A stretch of 64,000 nt of DNA from Agrypnia vestita (GCA_016648135.1 JADDOH010023059.1:1-64000), one strand, 5' to 3'; positions 13,601-25,043 are shown, counted from the stretch's first letter. Notes: a model not told the origin generated them from the letters alone. Translations and numbers: made by a program.

Positions 13601-14283
13601 AGCAACTCCACTGCATTTTACCAAATTCAAAAATACCACGACATAAACAGAGCAACGAGTGCGAAACGCCGAACATGCGCGCTCTCGGCACTGCTCACGT
13701 CAGCCACTGACTGCATGTTCAAGGCCAAAAAGCCGACAGCCGGGTGGAGCGCTTGGGTGCTCAGCGCTCGTCATGAGCTGCTCGGCTCGCTGACTGCCAT
13801 ACTGACATGCCGAATATTCAACTTGTAACATGCTCAAATTGAGCAAACGCTCATGTCAGTCGCCACCTAAAGCTTGCTTTTTTAACCTTTTTTGATTTTT
13901 ATCGGGTAAAATATTTGTCACCATAAATTGCTTAATTCTTATGATAATAATAATCAAGGTGCCTGAAATAACATCATAAAGAATTGTGATAAATGTATGC
14001 TTGCCAAAGGATATATAAAAGCCGTATCTTGTACTTTAGTTAAGTATATACATATATGCATGTATGCGTGTATGCTTTTTTATTTTGATCCTAACCAGCA
14101 TGTTCTCTTAGGTCGACTTCTTGTCTGAACTGTGGTATTGACTTCCCCGGCTGTTCCCTGAGCGGTCTCTCCATTCGAGATGCCCACTTAGCGTGGAGCT
14201 GCAAGACTTGCAGCTTCTCCGTAGCACAACAAGAGGTAGTCCTACGACAGACATGCCCTGTCTGCCACACGGCTGTGAAATAA
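1662..14283 (+). CDS. WDR35: WD repeat-containing protein 35 / intraflagellar transport protein 121 (IFT-A), 5'-truncated by window
   Basis: IFT121 is a core IFT-A subunit that carries cargo in retrograde ciliary transport; it has N-terminal WD40 propellers, a helical TPR-like region and a C-terminal zinc-binding end. Eighteen exons join in frame with GT/AG borders: 1662-1822, 2077-2224, 2757-2887, 3689-3892, 5096-5210, 5262-5312, 5669-5782, 6052-6271, 6492-6714, 6901-7070, 7342-7545, 7660-7803, 8220-8355, 8496-8612, 8723-8813, 11779-11996, 12472-12584, 14112-14283 (TAA). They encode about 909 residues. Family landmarks are [10 protein letters not shown] and W-G-K-D at the start, [38 protein letters not shown] and M-K-K-L-Y-V-L. 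Four CxxC pairs lie in the last two exons (CAAC, CLNC, CKTC, CPVC). Roughly the first 140 residues lie left of the window. The TPR region is shorter than in vertebrates between the exons at 8220 and 8496. Confidence 0.95.
4772..5026. mobile_element. MITE, about 255 bp, with long terminal inverted repeats
   Basis: The left end begins atatcgcacccccgct and continues with agtgtcacaactcaaaaaaa. The right end is the same sequence inverted, finishing agcgggggtgcgatat. The arms are about 45 bp with few mismatches. There is no coding capacity. It lies in the WDR35 intron 3893-5095. The superfamily is not determined because no clear target duplication longer than 2 bp is visible. Confidence 0.75.
9346..9861. 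mobile_element. hAT-like non-autonomous element with perfect 8-bp target duplication
   Basis: The ends are cagggttcg at left and cgaacccta at right. They are flanked by a perfect 8-bp duplication, atattact, at 9338-9345 and 9862-9869, which is the hAT target length. Inside are runs of atatatc near both ends and a repeated motif (agatggcgctagttgtattt and a one-mismatch copy, near 9432 and 9500). No transposase frame is present. It lies in the 3 kb WDR35 intron 8814-11778. Confidence 0.75.
10169..11372 (+). mobile_element. Penelope-like element arranged as a foldback: about 520-bp inverted arms around a GIY-YIG core
   Basis: The left arm (10169-10692) and right arm (10853-11372) are inverted copies of each other, including the ends (tatttatttttagcgaaatt and its complement), the stretch holding gttacagctgtttcggc, and the last third of the coding sequence. 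The spacer of about 160 bp holds the start of a GIY-YIG nuclease frame. Penelope-like elements often occur as tandem or inverted partial copies with pseudo-LTRs. The RT domain is absent. It lies in the WDR35 intron 8814-11778. Confidence 0.75.
10640..11023 (+). pseudogene. GIY-YIG endonuclease domain of a Penelope-like element, fragment
   Basis: The frame contains S-G-I-Y-K-L-T-C, then A-T-Y-I-G-Q-T-G-R, then R-F-A-E-H and K-F-A-A-H-L-L. This is the GIY ... YIG ... R ... E/H pattern of the C-terminal nuclease that Penelope-like retroelements carry after their RT. The first 17 or so residues of the open frame come from the inverted left arm read backwards and are not part of the domain. The final 58 or so codons lie in the right arm and are therefore also present, inverted, at 10485-10692. 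The RT part is missing, so it cannot move by itself. Confidence 0.75.
11500..11585. mobile_element. Probable remnant of a hAT-type end rich in gaac/gttc motifs
   Basis: A stretch with tcgatgaa, tgaacagttcact and a terminal cccatctct resembles 46470-46566, where the same motifs occur in the same order. Many arthropod hAT elements end in CAGAGATGGG. No partner end or target duplication was found, so this is a weak call. Confidence 0.25.
13111..13310. mobile_element. Penelope-like terminal repeats, short inverted pair
   Basis: The left part starts ggttttcatggccgttcaaa and continues with tgtgtagtttactggcgtat and tctgccgtgtat. The right part ends with the inverse (tatacacgacagaata ... taactacacac). 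The left end matches the left end of the Penelope-derived insertion at 48293-49319 (ggttttcacggccgttcaga). Each half carries a hammerhead-like core on opposite strands, so the element looks like two pseudo-LTR pieces joined head to head. It lies in the WDR35 intron 12585-14111. Confidence 0.6.
13188..13217 (-). ncRNA. Minimal hammerhead ribozyme core, stem II damaged
   Basis: On the minus strand the order is GGCC, CTGATGA, seven bases, GAAAC, GTC, GGCC. The two GGCC blocks can pair as stem I and GTC would be the cleavage triplet. Stem III is reduced to the palindrome ACGT, as in the small Penelope-associated hammerheads known to cleave as dimers. Here the insert between CTGATGA and GAAAC is too short to form stem II, so this copy is probably inactive. 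The plus-strand half (about 13214-13255) keeps GAAAC but has lost CTGATGA. Confidence 0.5.
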
Positions 14284-14787
14284 AGCAGCCCAAGGTTTTA
14301 TTATGTTTAAGTGTCTAATAATCTTTGTTGTTTGTTGCAATTTGGTACACTGTCTAGTTTGTGGCAATCACTGGCAGCTGATGCTTAAAAAATGGTAATT
14401 TAACAACTTTAAGGCATAGGGAACAAAACATATTGGGTTTAACATAACTTAATTTAAAAGAGTTTGCTACTCATGTCCTGCTGATGTCCTGAATATATGT
14501 ATGTACATACTAAGTATTTACTAGTTGGTTAAAAATTTTGTAATATCATCATGATGGAAACAGTCCTTGCTGATGTGGTAGTAAGGGTACAAAATTTCTC
14601 ACGTAAGGGTACAAAATTCAGCATGGAGCTAGCTATTACGATACGTCGTCTGTTATATTTTTTACCCAGAGTAAAATGATGTACTGACAAAACTCTTGAG
14701 ACGAGAAATCTAAACCTCAACCTTGTACTTTCACCTTAAAGCGCACAAAAGTGTATTTACTATCTTTATTTGGAATGAGCTGTAATA
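14284..14787. other. 3' flank of WDR35, no further gene seen
   Basis: AT-rich sequence directly after the WDR35 stop codon. It should contain the 3' UTR, but no clear AATAAA hexamer is seen close to the stop. The ORFs here are short and show no recognisable motif. Confidence 0.4.
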
Positions 14788-15293
14788 CAGTTGAACTTCA
14801 TTAATTCGAAATTCGAGGGACCCCAAAGAAATGTGTCGAATTGGGCGAAACCCTGCTAATTCCAAATACAAGAAAACAAAAAACGTTGTGTTGTTGCGCA
14901 GTTCACCAAAAATAGTGAAAAAAGCTATAAGTTTTATAAAAGTGTGCCTTATTGCATATTTCAAGAAATCATTTTGAAAACGCAATATTTATTGTGCTAC
15001 TGCAAAAATCGCAACATTTCTATCAAGTATTCGAATTATCGGGGTTAATCCAACTATGAAAGTTTCAACAAATTTATTAATCAATTAGAAAAGACATACA
15101 GAAAAATGATATTAACGAAAAAAAAAATTTAAATAAAACGAAATTGGATAACGTGCCTTTCCCGGATAGAGTGGAGGTCCGTTGGACCGAATCCCGGTAG
15201 CAGCTAAAATATTTTTTCGTTAATTTGATTCTTTTTGATATATATATAATTATCATTTAGATTTATCAGGGTTGGAATTAACGGGGCTTTACT
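14788..15293. mobile_element. pogo/Tigger-like non-autonomous element, degraded
   Basis: The left end cagttgaacttcattaattc is followed by gaaattcgagg. The right end gttggaattaacggggcttt is the inverse pattern. TA precedes the left end. The same terminal theme (CAGT-AAAC, then attcgaaattc) marks 20019-20772 and 23996-24742. There is no transposase frame. The right terminus has lost the perfect CAGT. Confidence 0.5.
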
Positions 15294-16950
15294 ATCTGGG
15301 TATACCTGAATTTCGTGATCTGTTTTTTTATGTATTATCTGTCACGTGTTTTAAGTGCTACTCTTGAACTAAGCACAAGAGTTGAGAGCAGCTTTTGAGT
15401 GAATGTGTTTTATTATGATAGATGTATGTATATAAATCTACGCTGTATTAAATATTTTATGTATATTTTTTATAATGAATGTTCTACATTTTGTGATAAT
15501 CAATAATATTTGTGTAATTGAACTAACTAAAATAAGATTAAGATTTTAGATAGTAGGTATAAGTTAACCCACCAATGGTAATGATCATCTTGACTGGCAT
15601 CTTTGTTGAGTGTGGTTTTTATCTTCTGGATGCTAAATCCCAATTTGTTATTAAGGCAGTCCATTTATTCGACAATAAATGCTTCAGAAGATGCAGTAAG
15701 TCCCATAAATGAACTTGAAAAATATTGTAGTTCGCGAATATATACATATGTAATACATATTAACAGATCTCGTAGAAAATATGATACACTTCAATATGAA
15801 GTACTATTATTAATGAATATTTTTCTTATTCCTAATGAATATTGTCAAAATGTGTGAGTGGGCTACTATGAAGGTGTTATTGTGAGAAAATGATTTCCGG
15901 CAAGACTAGACGAGAAATTAATTGAAACATACTTTATCATTCCAATTAATATACGAAATGACACTTGAGAAATTTGATAGTTTTTAACATTTTTGAAAAA
16001 TTTTCACTCTTTTGGGATCTAGTTTATAAATTAAATTATTACAAATTGGTTATTACAATTTATAATGTATTTTTTTTTTAGAAAATATGACCAGATGTTT
16101 TTTTGTTTTGTTATTAAACACATTTGGAATCATGGAATTTAGTCAATTTGTAACCTAGCCTTGCACTTAGTCAAATTATTACATTGGCTCCACTAAAAAA
16201 AATAACAATCAAATATATTTGAGTAATAAATAGTTTATTTTGCCATTGAGCAGTCTGTCATGCACACATTTTACTATTTACGGTACTTTTGCATAGACAT
16301 AGCTATATTTTACAACATACTTTTTTTGGCGACTTTTATAAAAATGTTACGTTAAGGGAGTTCAGTAAAGTGCGGATTATGGAATCTGTTTATAAAATAG
16401 ATATTTATTTTATTTGTAAGTTGCGTGGTATTGGCTACTCACCATTGCATTCTGCAAATATTTTAAATTAAATATTACATTCGCGAGATATGTTAGTGTA
16501 AGTTTTTTGTTGCCTTGCAAAGCTTTATTTAATAATATAATTAATAATTCAATCTTATAAATAAAGTGATCTCTCATTGATCCGTCCATTAGGCTATGGT
16601 ATATTTAAAACATACAGTACATATCACTAGCAGTGAGAAAAGAAGCATGACTTTTATTTAAACATATATTTGGAAAAAAAAAGTCAATATTAAATATTCA
16701 TCTGGCAGAATATTATGAAATATTAAAATCTAAATATTATTATTTTAATTATTGTGTTAGGGATATTACGAGATATATCTCTTATTTCAGTTTATTTTCA
16801 AAATACATATATGCTTAGAAAAAAGTCATACTTCTTGTTCTCACTGCACTCTCCTTATCACTACTGTGCTCTAGGCATTTAAAATATTTCTGTATTATTA
16901 ATTGATATGGCTGTTACTTTGTGGTGCAACATGATTATTTTAATTTAAAC
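15294..16950. other. AT-rich intergenic DNA, nothing recognised
   Basis: Only short, unremarkable frames occur on both strands and no protein motif, clear inverted repeat or tandem array was seen. A small unit may hide here, but nothing supports a gene. Confidence 0.5.
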
Positions 16951-16954
16951 CAAA

Positions 16955-17105
16955 TTGAACTTTGCAATGCACACAGGGGATATACGAAATTACTTGTAGA
17001 GATTGTGATACTAAATACATAGACCAAACCACAAGAAACCTAAATAAAGAATTACTACACTCGGTTCCTCATAAAGGTTTGATAATGAACAGTTTGGAAA
17101 CAGTT
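16955..17105 (+). pseudogene. Fragment of a Penelope-like GIY-YIG nuclease
   Basis: The frame reads Q-G-I-Y-E-I-T-C-R-D-C-D-T-K-Y-I-D-Q-T-T-R, which is the GIY ... Y-I-x-Q-T-x-R signature of the Penelope C-terminal nuclease with the YIG glycine replaced by aspartate. Homology continues only briefly and the middle of the domain is deleted (the frame jumps from the R-N-L motif to a downstream part). It is a different subfamily from the copies at 10640 and 48573. Confidence 0.6.
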
Positions 17106-17388
17106 GAAATTCAAAAGAACTTGAATTCTGAGAAAAAACTCATAAACAACATAACATTCTTACAAAAGTATCCACTGCTCAGCATCTTCCCCTTAAAGAC
17201 CACACAAAGAAATTACCCCCTCTGCTTCGCGGCCTTTTATAATGTGCGTGAATTACAAAGTTCAATTTAGTAAAATATTTATGTATATTCACCTGTTCAG
17301 AGTTGCCCCTTTCATTTGTGAATGCATACAAATTTGCAGCTATGAATAAAAACCACATTAGAATATGGTTGGATACATTTTTATTTTT

Positions 17389-17432
17389 ACTATATAAACA
17401 ATATTCCTCCTGGAGGAATATTGTTATATAGC
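17389..17432. repeat. Near-perfect palindrome
   Basis: The arms aacaatattcctcc and ggaggaatattgtt flank a single base, and the symmetry extends outward through tatata with one gap. The hairpin stem is about 20 bp. Its function is unknown; it may be the fused end of a lost transposon. Confidence 0.6.
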
Positions 17433-18585
17433 TATGTCTTCCTAGCAATGCTTTAAATCCTATACGTAGTAGAAGTATAGAAGTACCAAGCTCTCAAAAT
17501 ACCCAGTCATTGTGATACCATAATCTTTCAAATCAAATTTTTTCCTGATGAGTTTTTTGTGAGGTTGGGGAAGATGCGGAAATTTTCCATGTAACCTGGT
17601 ATGAACCGGTGAAGTGTCCTGGTGAAAAATGACAACTTTTACTGATTTCAGGTTTTGCCAGTAGAAATAATCATATTTAAATTATTGATTATAATAATAA
17701 ACTGAGATTGGCTAATGTGTTTTCTTTCAAGGCTGCAAATTTACAGCCTATCCTGGTATGTATATATGTATGTATCATTGTATGGGGACTGCTAATGAAT
17801 CTAAATGCCTCGAGGTGGCAGGCGATATATGGTTGGTAAATATAAGAATATAAATAAATTATACAGCTGTATAATATATTTATAAGCGTATACATATACA
17901 TATTATGTAATACAATGAGTAAGTATTGTATAAATGAGATTTATTACATATTATAGAGTCCGCCATTGATTTTTAATGAGATTTAAATAGACTCATATTG
18001 CCATTATACAAAGGTTCTAAACCTCCAAAACCAACATTATCATGTAAGTCTTTCAGAATTATTTTTAAAATATATTTTTTTAATTAACGGCATATCTGCA
18101 TGGTATTTTGTATGTAAATTTGTAAAATTTATGATAAAATGGAATTCAAATTTTTTTTTTTTTTGCTTTCAACCATTGATGGATAACTTGATGATTGTCA
18201 AATACTGAGGTTATTTTTATCACCTTAACAAATTGTCTACAATGATAGATAAAAACAACTTTATATATGTTAAATTTTATAAATTTAAGTTTATCTTGCC
18301 CAGTTCAGTAATTTAATTAGAAGTAAAGTTATTTTGTGTTTTGGCTGGATGGGTGGAAACTTGCCTGTAGAATCCAAGGTCGGGGATCGATCTCCTTCAC
18401 CCGCATCCATGAACTATCTTTCTTAGCTATTACACGATGTTTAGTCTTAATTTTAAATGTGTCTTATTGCGAATCTTATGGAGAGAACTGATTTATGTAT
18501 TGTGAATCTGAGATTATTTAAATTTCTGAGGCCTTATTAATGGTCAGCATGCTCGATACTTACTATAAAATTTATTATTTATGCA
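17433..18585. other. AT-rich intergenic DNA, nothing recognised
   Basis: There is no coding region or clear repeat. A short stretch near 18345-18420 resembles the T-arm of a tRNA but does not fold as one. Confidence 0.4.
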
Positions 18586-18989
18586 TCTATACTAATGTAT
18601 AAAGAAGTAAAGTTAGGATGTAGGAGGTAATCTCCGAAACTACTCTTCCGATTTCAAAAAATTCTTTCACCAATATTTAGAATGGACCTTCAGGGTGGAC
18701 TTGGACTATATATTATCCCGTTAAAATAAAAGGGCTGTTCGTGGTGACCTATTTTACAACTAAAGTCGATGAAAAAATGGTCGGGCGATGTGTTTTTTAC
18801 GAATGCTGCCTTAACGGTAAGAGATATTGAAATACATTTTATAGAGAAGTTGTACAACTCGAAAAGGTCTATAAATAAGTCTGCTATTGGAATATTTATA
18901 TCTATATGTTAAGGTTAATATGCAAATTGATAAAAATATTACTAAAAGTTACTAAAAATCTATGCGTGTGAAATTGCGGGCACAGCTAG
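18586..18989 (+). mobile_element. Non-autonomous Helitron, about 404 bp
   Basis: It starts TCTATACTAATGTATAAAG directly after an A and ends gcgggcacagCTAG directly before a T, which is the TC ... CTRR arrangement and A/T insertion site of Helitrons. The inner text (gaaactactcttccgattt, then gcgtgtgaaattgcgggcac) follows the layout of Helitrons common in insects, especially butterflies and moths. No Rep/helicase frame is present. Confidence 0.8.
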
Positions 18990-18996
18990 TATATTA

Positions 18997-19490
18997 TATA
19001 CAGAGTTTACTAGCAGCAGGAACTTGGCCAATAGATTCCTAACTATGTTATGAGTCTAAAATGTCCAAGCAACCATGATATGGAGATATGCAATATCAAA
19101 GTTTGCATTTTTTTTCAATATTTCTGACTTATTTTTTGCAAAAAGTTGAAATATCATTACAGTGACTTATATCGATGATGAAAAATTCATTTGCTTCAAT
19201 ACAACTTAAATGACTTTTTTCAATTTTTGCAAGGTTTTTATCATTTTATTCGACTTGTATTAAAGCAAATGAATTTTTCATAATCGACATAAGATACTGT
19301 AATGATAGTTCAACTTTTTTCTAAAAATAATTAAGAAATATTGAAAAAAAAATGTATACTTTGATATTGCATATCTTCAGAACTATTGATATTAGGCCAT
19401 GGTTGCTTGAACACTTTTGACTCATAAAATAGTCAGGAATCTACCTGCCAAGTTTCTGCAGCTAGCTCTGGTACACCTTGTATACTTACA
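18997..19490. mobile_element. Foldback MITE, copy A
   Basis: The two halves are inverted copies. The left carries agcaggaacttggcc, gattcctaactatgttatga and agatatgcaatatcaaagtt; the right carries the inverse of each, ending gctagctctggtacacc. The arms are about 220 bp. A second copy with the same order lies at 51269-51662. There is no ORF. The superfamily is not assigned. Confidence 0.75.
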
Positions 19491-20018
19491 ATCAATACAT
19501 AATGTAAGATCCTGCTAAATGATGCAGTAGATTCTGAGGTTCTCCCGATTTTTAATACCATCTCACTGTTACAACTATCGTCTATCATTTGTGGTACATA
19601 CATAAATATTTCACACCCTTAACTTTTTTATTTTAATATAGAATAACCACCGTAAGCAATTGCCTGTTGCCAATTGCTGTTGGTAGGCTCTGAAGGTGGC
19701 CGTACGCTCCACGCACGACCTTATCATAGTTGGTACGTGGTGGTGATCATTGTCTTTTTGGAATACACACAATTGTGTACATTAGACCTAGCACTACTAT
19801 ACTTTTTGTATGTCGATGCTACTTTATAAATTAAAAAGACACAAATTACAACAGAAAAAATATTGATTATCTGTACACATGTGCAATGGCCTGCTTCGAT
19901 TCAGAACCTTCAAGCAGCATTGAATTTTATTTTGTATTTATCATTGTATCAGGAATTATTGTTGTCTCATCTTCAAAGGATTACAGACATTTTTCAATGT
20001 AAATTTTGTATGTATATG

Positions 20019-20772
20019 CAGTAAAACATCATTAATTTGAAATTCAAATTTTTTAAAATACGCAGTCCCAAAATGTTAATTTCATAGTAGGTAAACCCGA
20101 TATTTTGAAAATCCGCTAATTCGTAATTCGGAATAATGTTTTAATCCTAGAACCCTAAATCAATACATTTTATGTCACAAAATTTAATTTTTTTGAGAAG
20201 TCATAAAAAACTAATAATGTGCGAGACTTTTTGTTCACGCAGCCATGTAGGGTGGCCTTTACGTATTTCGCAGTACCTTGTGTAACACTCTTTTTCTATA
20301 TTATTATGTCGCGATCTCTAAAATTGTGAAATCCTATGCATATTTGCTTCAGTTGACTGCCTTGATATGTGTGGATAGTCTTAGGTTAGAATTAGCACAA
20401 GGCGTTTGTGCTAATTCCTCATACCTGAACATGTTCAAGATTGTTTTTCTAATGATTCTGTTTGTGTTGTAAAAATTTTCTTTGAAAGAAATTACATTAA
20501 CTTATCTTATTATTTCACATATTTATTGACAATTGTACTTCTCGTAACTACGCTTTGTTGGTCTGAGCCGGAAAAAAGGAGGAATCGAAGATTGACAAAA
20601 CCTTCTATAAATTCAAAGACACGTAAAAATTTTTGATTACGGCCATTCAAACGTGACAAAATGATTGTTTCGTGAGTTTTGGCAAATTTGCGCAAAATGC
20701 ATCTTGTTTTTAATATCTAAAATTTTGAATTAAGCATAATTCGTTAACTTGAATTTCAAATTAATGAGGCTG
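20019..20772. mobile_element. pogo/Tigger-like non-autonomous element
   Basis: The left end cagtaaaacatcattaattt and the right end (read inverted) cagcctcattaatttgaaat are each bordered by TA or a near match. A subterminal tcccaaaatg block is shared with 23996-24742. It contains small frames only and no transposase. Confidence 0.6.
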
Positions 20773-22827
20773 TAATATAAGTGATTTTGCAAAATACTTA
20801 TTCCATCTCCAAACACAAGAATTTGTCTCTTTTTGGAGAGGTACAGCGATAAAATTTATGTATTTATTTATAGTTTATAAAAACTTAAGACTAGAAATAA
20901 AAATGTAATAAACTTTATCTAATATTAAATAAACAAAAAATGTATTGCGAAATTCGAATAATGTTATGTATTCTCAATTTTTTAATATTCCTTTTACTTA
21001 ATGTCTAATTTTTTTGATTAAATTTGAGATTACATTTGTTAAATATTTGCACTTAATATTCATTATATTTGTAGGAGAAGCTGTAGTGTTTATACACCTG
21101 TGATAAAAATAAATATATTTGATAAAATATGCTTTGTTTTTGGTTGAACTACTTTGTAACTATATCAGTAAATTTTGTTATTTATATAGCCGTGTCGCGA
21201 GTCACAGCCTATGATTCACACCATGACTTGGACTCTGGCACTTGAAAAAATCTAAATGTCGTTAAAAATTAATCTATTCAACTTGAAATTTTTCAAACTA
21301 AATTGTGGACTTTGTTATGCTTATTCTGCGCGCAAAATATTTCCATACTTAGAATCAATCGCAGCAACAATCCTTAAAAAAAAATTTTGGTAGGCTTGGG
21401 CGAAATCGATACTCATCGACATATCTGCATGTGATGCGTTTGAACAAGATTATGAAAATCAAAAAGGACACGATGGAATCGAGACAGAAGAACAAGGTTC
21501 AGGAAAATAGCATTGTGACGGATATTTAAAATAAACATTTATTTGCAGTAGTTTATCACAATTTTTATACATTCATAATTTAAAATGCTGTGTCTACAAA
21601 TCATAAATGGTTTAAAGTGATGAAAATTTTTGAAAAATCTTTAAACAGTATTTTTTGAGTTATCATAAATTACTCCGTATTTTTTTATATACATATTCTA
21701 TAATTTTATACATTAATTAAAAAAAAAATTGATTTTCTGTCACCGTGTCCTTAACACATAGGTGCTTGCTGAGAAAAATTAACCTTGCAGTGCGTGTACA
21801 ATAATTGAGACTGGTTTCTCGTCTGAGAGCTTTCTTTTAAGCGCTTTCGAGAAGTCTCCAAGACAAGTGTCATCCATGCACATGCACCTTAACAAATTTA
21901 AGTAATTTGTGATACACACACAATATAAAAATTGATAACTCATTTAAACCAACAGTAGAATAATTAATGAAGTCTGTATACTGTACAAGCATCTATTACT
22001 TAACTATTTTATCAATCTGTACTTTTCAGTAAAAAAAAAAAGCTTTGTAACTGTGGAAAAATCGTACAGCTGCTTTACTAGTCCACATTGTCGTAATAAC
22101 AATCTTCTTATGATGCGATTTTAGAAGAAAAATAATAAGTGAGTTTTCCGAGGCTCGGGCAATTGTGGTGCAACTACGACTTCTCAATAATATTGTTTCT
22201 AAGTGAAATCTCAGTAAAAAATACGTCAAATCAAAGTGAAAATTTAATTACAGTAAGACCTGTTAAACAGCTAGTTTCCTTTCATGAAACAATAGGTTTC
22301 TTTACTAGATAACAAATATTAAAAATTAAATATCCCCAAATTATATTAAAAAGTGCAAAAGACCATTACAAATCTGAGTGGCTTTCTTTTAAATGCCTGG
22401 CTTGAGCAAAACATTAAGATAAGTAGGATATGTATATCAAGTTTCTAAAATGAACAAATAGATTATTGCATTGCACCAACCTTGCTGCAATAGACACAAA
22501 TCAATATCAACATATCAAGGTCAAAAATACAAATTTGCATACTCGTTATTTTATAAAAGCCTACATCAAAAATGCAACTATGCATATTTATTATTTTATA
22601 AAAGCCTACATTTCTGGGTTGCATTCAGACAAATTTTCACTTTGGAAGAGGAATAGACAAAGGCTAGTGACTTAAGTCATGAATATGACAACATTTTTCA
22701 ACATAGCTCCTCACCATAAGTTGGGTCTGAAAGCACGCTGTTGGTATTTATAATGGGATGTACAAAATAATAGTGTAGCGTACATAATTACGCATAAGAA
22801 AAATAATGGTATAAATCATTTCTGATT
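20773..22827. other. AT-rich intergenic DNA, nothing recognised
   Basis: No recognisable protein. A 20-base unit (ttattttataaaagcctaca) occurs twice, near 22547 and 22590, and is the only clear local duplication. Confidence 0.4.
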
Positions 22828-23052
22828 TTAAGTTAAAAAAACTCTTGATTCCAATTTATTCTCTTGGATAATTAATAATATTTGTTCTAAATTGTCATCC
22901 ACCTTTACATTATCATAACTATTACATGTATTTAAAATATAATACTTTACGATTTTCAAAGTTCCACAAGTCGATTTACAGTCACGAGTAATAGTTGAAG
23001 CAAAGTGCAGAGTTGGGAATAAAGTAAAAATATATATTGAAATTAGGCACAC
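22828..23052 (-). CDS. Unrecognised open frame, 74 codons
   Basis: The frame has a hydrophobic start, two cysteines close together (D-C-K-S-T-C-G) and a charged end rich in E, N and L. I do not recognise it. It lies downstream of SelT on the same strand and could be part of its long 3' region, an exon of an unseen gene, or chance. No splice partner or start context gives real support. Confidence 0.12.
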   Translation of the reverse strand: MCLISIYIFTLFPTLHFASTITRDCKSTCGTLKIVKYYILNTCNSYDNVKVDDNLEQILLIIQENKLESRVFLT

Positions 23053-23995
23053 ATCAGTTCTTTCAAATAAAATTAAAAATTTATGAGTTTAATTTCGGTT
23101 TAAGAAAATTATAATAAATATTTGTTCAATGCCATTTTAGTATTTTAAATGGTAAAATAAAATAATTAATGTTTACAATGTACAGAATAGCGTACAAATT
23201 GAATTCACAATGTCACATAACATTATCTTATTTGTTCTGACGAGTTATTTTCAGCAGCATACCTAATAATAATTTCAACATGGCTCGTTCGAAAATTAAA
23301 CCTGCATATTTAAACATAAAATAAATATATTTGATAACTTGCGAAATTGAGATAGCAGTAGCATATTATTTTTAAATAATTTTAAAAAATTGGTACACTG
23401 AAAGACATGGAAAGTGGCCATTACAAGTATTTCCAAAGTCTGGGCGTATTGTTACTCACAATATATAAATATGTAGTTTACACATTTATTCATGCTTACT
23501 AAAGGTTCTTTTAAGATAAAACTTTCATTGCCTGTTTTTCTAAAAATATTTCGCTTATCACATTGGTTTTGCTATCAGAACAGTTAGAAAGAATTGTGTA
23601 CATTTGACATTTGAAATGCATTTCTTTGGTTAGCCAAATTTGACAAAGCAATCCTGTTCTTTATAATTTTGGTCATCGATCATAGCATGTAAATTAAAAA
23701 TAGAGGTAAACTGGGAAAATAGTTCATCATCTGAATCATAAAAATATAACAAATATTTTTTCATATTTTTGAACAATCGCTCTTGACACTAAAATATGAT
23801 GTCCAAAATCTTATCGGAGACAATTATTAATTTGAGGTTAGTTAAAAGATTATGCATTTAACCACCTACTTAAAAATACCAGATTGAATATTGACATTAT
23901 ATTGCATCAGTCACAGAATTTCGTAATTTTATATCTCTTCTATGAATAAGACAATTTACTCTCGTCTTCTGCCGGATTTTAAGTTTTGTCAAATA

Positions 23996-24742
23996 CAGTA
24001 AAACCCCGTTATTTCGAACCCCGGTAATTCGAAATTCGCCATAATTCAAAATTTTTAAAACCCACAAGTCCCAAAATGCTATAGTATTGCCTGCCCAACA
24101 TAACGTGGCGTGCGGCAAGATTGGAACTAAAACCCGACCCGCCCGCACCCGACGGTAACCCCTCACCCTGTAATTCAGTACAATTTTGTATTTGCTCGGG
24201 AGCTGTGACATCTTGATTACCAATATACACTGAATTATTATGTCCAAAACAACCAAAACAGTCCGGGGTGGTGCAAGAACAAGTGCCAATGAAGTATTAA
24301 AGTTTTGCGAAGCTGAAAAAGCAAATAATGGACCGATATTACCGTCTGACAGTTTGACAGGTAGAGCGGCCGCCGCGGACCAAATTTATATTGAAGGCTC
24401 TGACACTGGTCACCGGACATTCAGTACATTATGTATTGTGTAATAAATTTACAACCTGGCAACTTCTGTTTCGCGACAGGGGCGCCCTCCCTTGCACGCC
24501 AAGTTATAGTGGTGGCACTCTAGTAGATTAACCCTGATAATTCGAAAACTATGGAAAAAATACAGACATTTTTCACTAAATCAATGACTTTTTCACGAGT
24601 TTTACGATTTTTGACATATTTCGCAATTGCATTGATTTTTAATTTTTTTTTACCTTGAATTTCGAATTAACAGGGTTCCACGTAAAGTTCCTCGAAATGT
24701 TTTTTTGGGCCGCTTGAATTTCGAATTAACGATGTTTTACCG
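23996..24742. mobile_element. pogo/Tigger-like non-autonomous element with an ORF remnant
   Basis: The left end cagtaaaaccccgttatttc and the inverted right end cggtaaaacatcgttaattc are both flanked by TA. Inside is gaaccccggtaattcgaaat near the left and its partner near the right. The subterminal tcccaaaatg block is shared with 20019-20772. It carries a short frame at 24240-24443. Confidence 0.75.
24240..24443 (+). pseudogene. Possible N-terminal remnant of a transposase DNA-binding region
   Basis: The 67-codon frame contains V-L-K-F-C-E-A-E-K-A followed by a G-R-A-A-A-A motif. This loosely recalls the helix-turn-helix start of insect DDE proteins, which have a V-x-x-F-x-x-E-K segment and an R-x-A-A-A-T-G segment. 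The catalytic domain is absent. It sits centrally in the pogo-like element, so capture or internal deletion of an autonomous parent is plausible. Confidence 0.3.
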
Positions 24743-24905
24743 TAATAATAATACGCTTTTACATTTTACCTATTTTGAGTCCATCTCCCCGATATATGTT
24801 CTGTGACACCAAAATTAAAAATAAACGCAATATATAAAACAGTAAACAAAATTTAAAGTTTTGCTTTACATGTTGCTTCATTAAAAAGTTAAAATTATGG
24901 GAACA

Positions 24906-24911
24906 TTTATT
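24906..24911 (-). promoter_or_regulatory. Candidate polyadenylation hexamer for SelT
   Basis: AATAAA on the minus strand, about 135 bp downstream of the SelT stop codon. It is the first perfect hexamer noted there. There is no transcript evidence, and such hexamers are frequent by chance in AT-rich DNA. Confidence 0.3.
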
Positions 24912-25043
24912 AAGGGGACATTTGTTAAGAAACTCAGATACATATAGATGTGTACTTGAAGATTTTTATAATTGAAATGTAACAAAATTCAACTAAAATT
25001 ATATTTGCACACCTACAGCAAGGCTGAATAGACACACACACGA

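Noticed and set aside
18345..18420. tRNA or tRNA-derived SINE
   Set aside because: A T-arm-like ggtcggggatcgatctcc is present, but no acceptor or anticodon stems can be drawn.
24700..25043. SECIS element for SelT
   Set aside because: The Sec position is TGC, so none is needed, and no AUGA...GA quartet hairpin was evident.
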